Source of the DNA: Micromonospora sp. PLK6-60
Lineage (GTDB): Bacteria; Actinomycetota; Actinomycetes; Mycobacteriales; Micromonosporaceae
Length of the DNA stretch: 64,000 nt
Assembly: GCF_019890675.1 (NCBI RefSeq)
Contig: NZ_JAIOAA010000003.1
Span: forward strand, 186,001 to 250,000
Reading direction: 5' to 3'
Part shown: piece by piece, positions 58,122-64,000 of the stretch
Layout: each line of letters begins with the position of its first letter
Numbering within the stretch: the first letter of the stretch is position 1
Notes under the pieces: generated by a model
The model's database searches: none
Seen by the model: the letters and a program-made list of their open reading frames with translations, nothing else
What the model was told of the DNA's origin: nothing
Made by a program: the position numbers and the translations under genes

Positions 58122-59312
58122 ATGTCCGTCGACACCTCGATCCGGGCGGTGCTGCGCGCGCCGCAGGTCACCCGGGTCCTCATCGGCAGCCAGATCGGCC
58201 GGCTGCCCACCGCCAGCGGCCCGCTGGCGTTGCTGCTCTTCGCCCGCCAGTCGATGAGCCTGGCCGCCGCCGGCCTGCTGGTGGCCGCGTACACCGCCGG
58301 CATGGCGGTGGGCACCCCGCTGCTCGCCCGGGCGGTGGACCGTTGGCGGCAGCCACCGGTGCTCTGGGCGGCGGCGCTCGTCTCCGGCCTCGGCTTCGGC
58401 ACGGTGGCGCTCACCGGCGGAAACCTGGCCGCCGCGGTCACCGGGGCGGCGCTCGCCGGGTTCGGCACCCCGCCGCTGGAGGCGTGCCTGCGTACGCTCT
58501 GGCCGGCCCTGCTGCCGCCGGCCACGGTGCCCACGGCGTACACGGTGGACATCGCCGTCCAAGAAGTGATCTTCGTGGTGGGACCGCTGGTCACCCTGCT
58601 CGCGGTGACGGTCGGTGGGCCGGCCGCCGGGCTGCTCGCCGCCGCCGTGGTGCAGCTCGCCGGCACCGCGATGTACGCGCTCAGTCCCGCCGCCCGGGCC
58701 TGGCGCGGGGTGGCCGCGGTCCGGCACTGGGCCGGGCCGCTGCGCGTACCCCGGTTCGGGGTGATGATGCTCGGCGTGGTCGGCGTCGGCGCGGCGGTCG
58801 GCAGCATCGCGGTGGCGGTGACCGGCTACGCCGAGTCGGCCGGCGACCGGCGGCTCAGCGGCTGGCTGCTGGCGGCGCAGGCGACCGGGGCGCTCGTCGG
58901 CGGCCTGTGTTACACCCGGGCCCGGCCGGGCGGCCCGGGCCGGCTGCCGCTGCTCGCCGCCGCGCTCACGGTCGGCTACCTGCCGCTGCTGCTGGCGCCC
59001 GGCCCGGCCCCGATGGCCGGCCTGCTCGCCGTCAGCGGGCTGGCGCTGCCGCCGGTGCTGACCGCCGTCTTCCTCACCGCCGAGCGGCTGGCCGCGCCCG
59101 GCACGGTGGCCGAGGCGTTCGCCTGGGTGAGCACGGCGTTCGTGGTGGGCAGCGCCGCCGGCTCCGCGCTCGCCGGCCCGCTGGTGTCGGCCGGCACCCG
59201 CTACGGCCTGGCGGTCGCCCCCGCCGCGGCGCTGCTCGGCACGGCGGCGCTCTGGGCGGTCGCGCACCGCGATCGGGGGCCGTCGCGAGCGGTCGGCCGC
59301 ACCCCCGGCTGA
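58122..59312 (+). CDS. MFS-type transporter
   Basis: 396 residues, about twelve hydrophobic segments in two halves (first half includes GLLVAAYTAGMAVGTPLLARAVDR with the MFS loop, ending LARAVDRWRQPPVLW). Topology and the GxxxD-R-type loop support the major facilitator superfamily, drug-efflux or sugar-efflux like; substrate not readable. ATG 58122 has GGGAGCG about 10 nt upstream. Ends before a strong hairpin. It sits between the GH43 gene and the secretome cluster. Confidence 0.85.
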   Translation: MSVDTSIRAVLRAPQVTRVLIGSQIGRLPTASGPLALLLFARQSMSLAAAGLLVAAYTAGMAVGTPLLARAVDRWRQPPVLWAAALVSGLGFGTVALTGGNLAAAVTGAALAGFGTPPLEACLRTLWPALLPPATVPTAYTVDIAVQEVIFVVGPLVTLLAVTVGGPAAGLLAAAVVQLAGTAMYALSPAARAWRGVAAVRHWAGPLRVPRFGVMMLGVVGVGAAVGSIAVAVTGYAESAGDRRLSGWLLAAQATGALVGGLCYTRARPGGPGRLPLLAAALTVGYLPLLLAPGPAPMAGLLAVSGLALPPVLTAVFLTAERLAAPGTVAEAFAWVSTAFVVGSAAGSALAGPLVSAGTRYGLAVAPAAALLGTAALWAVAHRDRGPSRAVGRTPG

Positions 59313-59341
59313 TCCCCCGGGCGCTGTCCCGCGCCGGCACG

Positions 59342-59386
59342 CCGGTGGCCGGCGGGTCCGCTGCACACGGACCCGCCGGCCACCGG
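59342..59386. terminator. 19-bp hairpin between convergent MFS and 59397 genes
   Basis: Arms CCGGTGGCCGGCGGGTCCG and the exact complement with a 7-nt loop. Confidence 0.85.
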
Positions 59387-59396
59387 TATCAGCGGA

Positions 59397-60101
59397 CTAC
59401 TTGCGCATCCAGATCTGGTACGGCAGACCCTTCTTGCCGTTCACCACGAACCGGATGTACGGGTTCTTGACCGAGATGCACCCGTACTTCGTGACGCAGT
59501 TCTCGACCCTGCCCTGCATGGTCGAGGCGTAGTGCGCGGTGCCCTTGCCGCTCTGCGTGTTGCTGACCAGACCACGGTCGAAGTTGAAACCGTCGTTGTT
59601 CTTGATGTAGTGCCGGCGCTCCTTGATGGTGACCTTCCCCTTCTTGGACCAGCAGTAGTGCAGCACCTTGTGCCAGTCGAACGCCTTGGCGCCGAGCACC
59701 GTCCGGTAGGAGATGTACCGGTCGGCCCGGTGGCAACCGGCCTTCTTGGCCGCTACGGCGTTGGCCGTCAGCGCCCCGGCCGCGAGCGAGGCCGTCCCCG
59801 CGTCGGTGTCACCGGTCGACACGTCGACGATTCGGGTCTTCGCAGGGTCGATCACCTGAGCGGCGACCGACCGGTGCTTGCGCAGTGCGGCGCGGTCCTT
59901 TGCGGACATCTCTCCCGTCCGCTGCACGTTGTCCAGGGCCCGGACCACGTCGGCCGGCAGGCCACCGCGCGACTTCGCCGCGGAGATCCCGGCGATCCCG
60001 GCGAGCAGACCCGCCACCACGGTGAAGGCGACCGCGAGCAACAGAATATTGGTGCGGCGACCCCACATACGCGGGTTCGCGGTCGGTACGTCGTGACTCA
60101 T
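59397..60101 (-). CDS. membrane-anchored exported protein of unknown function
   Basis: 234 residues. Cytosolic start, one transmembrane helix (about 18-40, NILLLAVAFTVVAGLLAGIAGIS), then an extracytoplasmic domain. Its conserved-looking C-terminal part has paired cysteines (GCHRADRYISYRTVLGAKAFDW, HYCW, NCVTKYGC) and YIRFVVNGKKGLPYQIW. No family recognised. ATG 60101 has GGGA upstream. The upstream region (60102-60300) carries the shared TCCCGTACGG motif. Confidence 0.75.
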   Translation of the reverse strand: MSHDVPTANPRMWGRRTNILLLAVAFTVVAGLLAGIAGISAAKSRGGLPADVVRALDNVQRTGEMSAKDRAALRKHRSVAAQVIDPAKTRIVDVSTGDTDAGTASLAAGALTANAVAAKKAGCHRADRYISYRTVLGAKAFDWHKVLHYCWSKKGKVTIKERRHYIKNNDGFNFDRGLVSNTQSGKGTAHYASTMQGRVENCVTKYGCISVKNPYIRFVVNGKKGLPYQIWMRK

Positions 60102-60200
60102 TCTGGTGATTCCCTTCGCGATTTCTCGGTTCGGATGAATGCAGTTCCCGGGCTGCGATCACCACTAGAGCCGTTCGAAAGGCGCTACCCAACACGTCAA

Positions 60201-60294
60201 GCCGTACGGGACGGACCGGGACGTGCTCGCGCCCGTGTCCCGAATCGGCACGCCAATGCCTTGTCCCGTATCGGGCCTGCCTCGGACGGGACAC
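60201..60294. promoter_or_regulatory. TCCCGTACGG-type motif cluster, promoter of the 59397 gene
   Basis: Within 60201-60294 are CCGTACGGGAC (60202), CCGGGACG (60216), GTCCCGAATCGG (60236), GTCCCGTATCGG (60263) and CGGGACACGG (60288). The 60102-60467 gap has no gene. The block CGTACGG...TTTCGAAC near 60180-60210 (minus strand) is shared with 61866-61890. Confidence 0.5.
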
Positions 60295-60467
60295 GGCCCG
60301 TGCCCGCAGCTCCGAGCCGCTCTGATGGCGGCGATCGGGAGTTCACGGGGATGAGAATGAAATAACCCGCAGGCGTCAAGCCCGCGGGAACCGATCCCGT
60401 TTTTCACCTGGAACTGCGTGCGCCGGCCCGAACGGGTCGAGTTGGCGGGCCGGCGGCTGGCACGGGT

Positions 60468-60511
60468 CGTCCCGGGGTGGTCCACCCGATGTCGAGGACC
60501 ACCCCGGGACG
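60468..60511 (-). terminator. 16-bp hairpin after the acidic-protein gene
   Basis: CGTCCCGGGGTGGTCC and its complement with a 12-nt loop, 11 nt past the stop at 60522. Confidence 0.8.
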
Positions 60512-60521
60512 GGTCACCGGG

Positions 60522-61097
60522 TCAGGGCCGTTCGCAGGGCACGCTCTCCCCGTTGACGTCCGCCGTCGGCTCGCTCGGCTCGACGGCGCCAGGCTGGTCG
60601 GTCACCCCGGTGGGCACGACGGAGACGACCCGCTGCTCCACGGGTTCCGTGTCGAGGCAGTCGTCAGACACACCGCCCTCGTCAGCCGGGTCCTCGTCGG
60701 CATCGGCTGTCCCGTCGTCGCCGGCACAATCACCGTCGCCGCCCGCATCCTGGTCACCGTCGCTGTCCTGGTCACCGCCCGCGTCCTCGTCACCGGCGGT
60801 GCCGCCGTCCTCGTCACCGCCCGCGTCCTCGTCACCGCCCGCGTCCTCGTCCTCGTCGCCGTCGGCACCCTCGTCGCCGTCGGCCTCCTGGTCGCTGCCA
60901 CCGTCGCCGGCCTGGCCGTCCCCGTCCTGTCCCGCGTCGGGTTCCTGTTCCGCGGGGGTTCGGTCGTCGGTCGGGCTGACCGCATCGGTGCAGACGGGCG
61001 CCGCGTTCGCGAAGCCGCCGGCGATCACGAGGGCCCCCGCGATCAGCACGGCGGCGAACAGCAGCGGAAGCAGCTGGGTGATTCGCTTGGTCATCAT
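60522..61097 (-). CDS. exported acidic Asp/Gly-rich repeat protein
   Basis: 191 residues. Signal peptide (about 1-33, LLPLLFAAVLIAGALVIAGGFANAA). From about 45 to 140 the protein is almost entirely Asp/Glu/Gly/Ala with DEDAGGDEDAGG-type repeats, a calcium-binding-like or simple polyanion. The end carries Cys residues (DCLDTEPVEQ, PCERP). ATG 61097 is followed by a second ATG. It lies 17 nt after the NlpC/P60 gene, so they form an operon. Confidence 0.75.
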   Translation of the reverse strand: MMTKRITQLLPLLFAAVLIAGALVIAGGFANAAPVCTDAVSPTDDRTPAEQEPDAGQDGDGQAGDGGSDQEADGDEGADGDEDEDAGGDEDAGGDEDGGTAGDEDAGGDQDSDGDQDAGGDGDCAGDDGTADADEDPADEGGVSDDCLDTEPVEQRVVSVVPTGVTDQPGAVEPSEPTADVNGESVPCERP

Positions 61098-61114
61098 GTC
61101 GGCTCCGATCGGGG

Positions 61115-61810
61115 TCAGCCGGTGAACGGAAGGACCACGACCGGAATCTGGTCGGGCTCGGTGCTGCGCGTCGGCTTCGAAGTCGGCTCGGTGGTGCGCT
61201 TGCGTTCCGCTCCGTCGTCCGATCCCGCCGAACCGGGTGCGGGACGCACCGCCGACCTGAGCAGGTGGCTGCGGTAGTACCCGTTCAGCCTGGTCTCGAC
61301 GACCTTCCCTCGTCCGCTGGACGCGTGGAGCATCCTGCCGTTCCCGGCGTAGATGCCGACATGGTCGATCTCGCCGCCGTCCCAGTCGAAGAAGAGCAGG
61401 TCGCCGGGACGCAGCTCGCTGGTGGAGACGGTCCGACCCGTGCGCACCCCGTAGCTGTACTGTCCGGCCGCGGTGCGATAGCGCCAGTCCAGCCCGGCCC
61501 TTCGGTACGCGTAGTGGGTGAGACCGGAGCAGTCGAAGACCCTCGGCCCCTTGCCGCCCCAGACGTACGGGTCGCCCTTCTGCGCCCTGGCCTGGCACAC
61601 CGCCTTCTCGGCGATGCTCCCGGAGCAGCCGCCGCCGGCCGTGGCGCCGGCGAGGCCGGTCAGTCCGACGAGTGCGCCGCCGATGAACGTCAGGGCGAGC
61701 AGGAGCCCGAGAATGCCTCGCCGGCCGGGTCCACGGGTGTGGTGCCGCGGATCTGGTCGCGATGGCGGGACGGTGCGCGTGGGCGCGGAATCGTCGTGCG
61801 GTTTCAGCAT
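61115..61810 (-). CDS. NlpC/P60 cell-wall hydrolase ending in LPFTG
   Basis: 231 residues. One N-terminal membrane helix/signal anchor (about 35-60, GILGLLLALTFIGGALVGLTGLAG). NlpC/P60 domain (about 65-180): Cys in GPRVFDCSGLTHYAY, His in DHVGIYAGNGRMLHASS. A Thr/Lys-rich tail ends VVVLPFTG, a sortase-like LPxTG motif right at the C-terminus with no membrane segment or basic tail after it. It cleaves cross-linked peptidoglycan peptides. ATG 61810 follows GAGGAG at 6 nt. Confidence 0.88.
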   Translation of the reverse strand: MLKPHDDSAPTRTVPPSRPDPRHHTRGPGRRGILGLLLALTFIGGALVGLTGLAGATAGGGCSGSIAEKAVCQARAQKGDPYVWGGKGPRVFDCSGLTHYAYRRAGLDWRYRTAAGQYSYGVRTGRTVSTSELRPGDLLFFDWDGGEIDHVGIYAGNGRMLHASSGRGKVVETRLNGYYRSHLLRSAVRPAPGSAGSDDGAERKRTTEPTSKPTRSTEPDQIPVVVLPFTG

Positions 61811-61879
61811 GGTCCACTCCTCAGGGTTGGGATTGCGCGACGAGTGCACCTGTTCGGCCGGTGTCTCGAAAGGCCCGCC

Positions 61880-61926
61880 GCCGTACGGGAAGGTCCGGAA
61901 CACCGGCGCGAGACAGTCCCGTACGG
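61880..61926. promoter_or_regulatory. divergent promoter with two TCCCGTACGG motifs
   Basis: CCGTACGGGA (61881-61890) faces the NlpC/P60 gene and TCCCGTACGG (61917-61926) faces the gene at 62071. The intervening 61811-62070 region holds no gene. Confidence 0.5.
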
Positions 61927-62070
61927 AATGGCGAGGCGGCCCCTTGTCCGGATCAGTTCCGAACGCCGTTTCGGCTGGGCGGAACAACGGTCGGTCGTAT
62001 GTGCTCATTGCCGAGGCGTTCCGGGCCCGACGCCGACATCCATCCGATCAGCCACAACCGTGAGGTGGTC

Positions 62071-62709
62071 ATGCATTCCGTTCGGGAAATTCTGAAGTCG
62101 AAGCTCATCCCACTCGTCGTCGCCGCGGTGGTCGTCGGTGGCGGAGCGACCGCCGCGTCGGCGATCGCCTCCGCCGCCCCGGCCGGACACTCGGCGACCT
62201 CGACGGCGAAGGGCACGGTCAACTCCGACGTCGGCGACCGGTGCGTGCTGCCCGGCCAGGTCGTGCGGAACACGCGGTATGTCGGTACGAGCAGGACCTG
62301 GCCGCGTGGCGCGAACTGGCAGGCCACCGGAAACGCCAAGGGCAGCGTGATCACGCTGCAACATGAGACCCGGGTCCACAATTCCGTCTCCGCGACGTTC
62401 GGCCTGTCGAAGTCGGTCGTTTCGGCGGCGGTCGGGTTCAACGTCGAGCGGCAGCAGGCGGTGTGGGTCAGCTTCAGCTACACCCAGCCGAAGCCGGGCA
62501 AGTACCAGCTGCGGGTCACCCCGGTCTACGACGAGTACCTGTTCGAGGTGCACAAGAAGATCGGCAGGGTCAAGATCCGGGGCGGTCACCCCGACTGTGT
62601 CCAGACCGGCACCGCGAAGGTGGGCGGCGGTGCGGCGTCGAAGTACATCGGCCTGGAGAGCCGCGTCTACCGCAAGAACTCGGCCGGCGAGTGGGTGGTG
62701 GTCCGCTGA
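62071..62709 (+). CDS. exported beta-rich protein of unknown function
   Basis: 212 residues. Signal peptide (about 1-36, SKLIPLVVAAVVVGGGATAASAIASAAPA). Mature part has a long beta pattern with SVSATFGLSKSVVSAAVGFNV and VWVSFSYTQPKPGKYQLRVTP, plus a Cys pair (RCVLPGQ, DCVQTG). It looks like a secreted beta-sandwich or aerolysin-like sheet; no family confirmed. ATG 62071 has GAGG upstream. Divergent from NlpC/P60 and ends before tandem hairpins. Confidence 0.75.
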   Translation: MHSVREILKSKLIPLVVAAVVVGGGATAASAIASAAPAGHSATSTAKGTVNSDVGDRCVLPGQVVRNTRYVGTSRTWPRGANWQATGNAKGSVITLQHETRVHNSVSATFGLSKSVVSAAVGFNVERQQAVWVSFSYTQPKPGKYQLRVTPVYDEYLFEVHKKIGRVKIRGGHPDCVQTGTAKVGGGAASKYIGLESRVYRKNSAGEWVVVR

Positions 62710-62735
62710 CGTGGGCATCCCACCAGCACAGAGTC

Positions 62736-62794
62736 GGCAGCTGTCCCGCCCGGCCTCGCCGGGCGGGACAGCTGCCCGCCACGTTCGTGGCGGG
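62736..62794. terminator. tandem overlapping hairpins
   Basis: GGCAGCTGTCCCGCCCGGC with its exact complement (62736-62776, 3-nt loop) is followed by CCCGCCACG-TT-CGTGGCGGG (62775-62794). They lie between the beta-rich gene and the terminal gene. Confidence 0.8.
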
Positions 62795-62902
62795 CAGGCG
62801 TCCCGCCGCACCCACCAGCCGGCACCCGCGCATTGGCTGCGGGGTGTAATCTCGCGTGCCGACACCACTGCTGTCCGTAGTGGACTGACGGAGGGCCACG
62901 CG

Positions 62903-64000
62903 ATGGACGACGGCGCCGGCGGCGTCCAGCCTAGATCCGGGTCGGCCCCGGATCCCTTCGCCGCGACCTCGCCGGTGGAGTTCGTCGCGGCGATGCGGGC
63001 GCTGAAGGAGTGGTCCGGCTACACCTTCCGCGAGTTGCAGCGCCGGGCGGACGCGTTCGGCGAGGTGCTGCCGCACAGCACGATCGCCGCCGTGCTGGGG
63101 CGCAGCGCCCTGCCCCGGGAGGCGCTGGTGACCGCCTTCGTCCGGGCCTGCGGCCTGGACCAGGCCACCGCCGCGTCGTGGCTCGCCACCCGGAAGCGGC
63201 TCGCGGTCCAGTCGGCGCGGGCGCCGGAGGCCGGCGACGGCCCCCACCGGTTCACCGACGGGCAGCCGCCTGCCCCGCCCGAGCCGGTAACCGACGGGGG
63301 CCCGCCCGGGCCGACAGCCGACGAGCAGCCGCCTGCGCCGCCCGAGCCGGTAACCGACGGGGGCCCGCCCGGGTCGACAGCCGACGAGCAGCCGCCTGGC
63401 CCGCCTGAGCAGCCGGCAGCCGGCCGGGGCCCGGCGGACGAGGACGGCCGGTCCCCCGACCCGCGGACGGACGCGGAGCGCCTGCCCGTCCTGGCGTCGG
63501 TGCTGCGGTCGGTGCCGCTGTCCGACCCGGAGTCGCCCGTCCCCTCGCCGGACACCGGCGGCCTCCGGCCCGAGCCGCCGCAGCACCCGGGCACCGGCGT
63601 CCTGGGGCCCGAGCCGCACGATCCGGGCGCCACCGAGGGGCCGACGGAGCCGGGTGCCGGGGAGCCGGACCAACCGTCGTCGGCCGGCCGGTTGGCGAGC
63701 GTGACCGCGGAGCGGACGGACGAGCGGTGGGTCGGCGTGCACCGGCACGACCCGGCGGAGGACGTACCCCGACCGGCCGGTCACCGTTGGCTGATCCCGC
63801 CGATCATGTATCGGACCGGCTGGGCGAGTCGGGTGCTCTCCGGCGTACTCGTGCTGGTGATGGCCGCCATCGCGGTGGCGGTGGTGGCCCGCGCCCTGCG
63901 CGACTCGCCCGGCAACACCGCGGGGTCGGGCGGTCCGGCGGAGTCACCGCTCGACGAGGCCGACCCCGAGACCCTGCCGGCGGTGGTGCCCTCCAGCGTC
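62903..64000 (+). CDS. HTH-domain membrane protein with proline-rich repeats (partial at window end)
   Basis: 366 residues visible, no stop before 64000. An N-terminal helix-turn-helix-like domain (about 20-95: SPVEFVAAMRALKEWSGYTFRELQRRA, LPHSTIAAVLGRSALPREALVTAFVRACGL) is followed by a disordered linker with tandem repeats (PPAPPEPVTDGGPPGPTADE, about 118-170), more acidic Pro-rich sequence and a transmembrane helix (about 310-335, VLSGVLVLVMAAIAVAVVARAL). This fits actinobacterial HTH-TM proteins of unknown role. ATG 62903 has GGAGGG 8 nt upstream; a TAATCT -10 (62847-62852) may start the mRNA. Confidence 0.78.
   Translation, partial: MDDGAGGVQPRSGSAPDPFAATSPVEFVAAMRALKEWSGYTFRELQRRADAFGEVLPHSTIAAVLGRSALPREALVTAFVRACGLDQATAASWLATRKRLAVQSARAPEAGDGPHRFTDGQPPAPPEPVTDGGPPGPTADEQPPAPPEPVTDGGPPGSTADEQPPGPPEQPAAGRGPADEDGRSPDPRTDAERLPVLASVLRSVPLSDPESPVPSPDTGGLRPEPPQHPGTGVLGPEPHDPGATEGPTEPGAGEPDQPSSAGRLASVTAERTDERWVGVHRHDPAEDVPRPAGHRWLIPPIMYRTGWASRVLSGVLVLVMAAIAVAVVARALRDSPGNTAGSGGPAESPLDEADPETLPAVVPSSV

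Overview
High-GC actinomycete chromosome. The leaderless promoters, the gene content (DUF3117, DUF6153, HelR, ClgR-like regulator, KorAB, long Pro/Ala-rich secreted proteins) and codon use suggest Micromonosporaceae, probably a Micromonospora-like soil organism. No phage, plasmid, CRISPR or biosynthetic cluster is visible. There is one tRNA and no rRNA.

1-7.7 kb: housekeeping and accessory metabolism. A partial HpcH/citrate-lyase aldolase, an SDR, a P-loop protein, an APC permease, an EamA transporter (its stop codon lies inside a 52-bp perfect palindrome), a HAD phosphatase and a PhzF protein. 7.7-22.1 kb: a conserved actinobacterial backbone. MgtE_N/CBS protein, DUF1003, Mrp, TatB, HtrA protease, O-methyltransferase, leucyl aminopeptidase, DUF3117, PaaX regulator with enoyl-CoA hydratase, Tag glycosylase, DivIVA-domain protein and a folP2-type DHPS. 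Several of these follow the order of the Mycobacterium tuberculosis Rv1207-Rv1232c region, but sigE-rseA and gpgS are absent. 22-31 kb: orphan nuoA, a cell-surface protein, korAB, a repeat-rich intergenic region (17-bp minisatellite, a 107-bp inverted-repeat element, about 40-bp and 16-bp repeats), a K+ channel with RCK domain, and a ClgR-like regulator followed by clpP.

31-45 kb: a Tat-exported beta-helix protein with a LacI-type operator; helR, an RNA-polymerase-recycling rifamycin-resistance ATPase, behind an almost ideal rifamycin-associated element (RAE); small conserved genes; tRNA-Arg(CCT); and a complete kdp operon (small membrane ORF, kdpF, A, B, C, D, E) with helically phased TCACG repeats upstream. 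45-51 kb: a heavy-metal island. It contains decayed IS110, P-type ATPase, CDF and multicopper-oxidase fragments, a SnoaL-like gene behind paired TetR-type operators, a CsoR-type copper operator, a copB-like ATPase, a DUF6153 protein and a DUF305 lipoprotein.

51-59.3 kb: plant-polysaccharide degradation. A GH6 cellulase with CBM2 and a GH43 enzyme with an N-terminal CBM2-like domain, each behind its own LacI-type operator, an ECF sigma factor (SigE family) with a membrane partner, and an MFS transporter. 59.4-64 kb: exported or anchored proteins of mostly unknown function (a Cys-containing protein, an acidic Asp/Gly-rich protein, an NlpC/P60 hydrolase ending in LPFTG, a beta-rich protein) sharing a TCCCGTACGG motif in their promoters, then a truncated HTH/membrane protein.

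The best leads are the RAE-helR promoter with an opposing promoter and terminator, the 107-bp inverted-repeat element, the 52-bp palindrome that sets a C-terminus, the uncatalogued 27-residue ORF before kdpF, and the shared motif in the secretome cluster. All calls come from reading the sequence; no database search was run.
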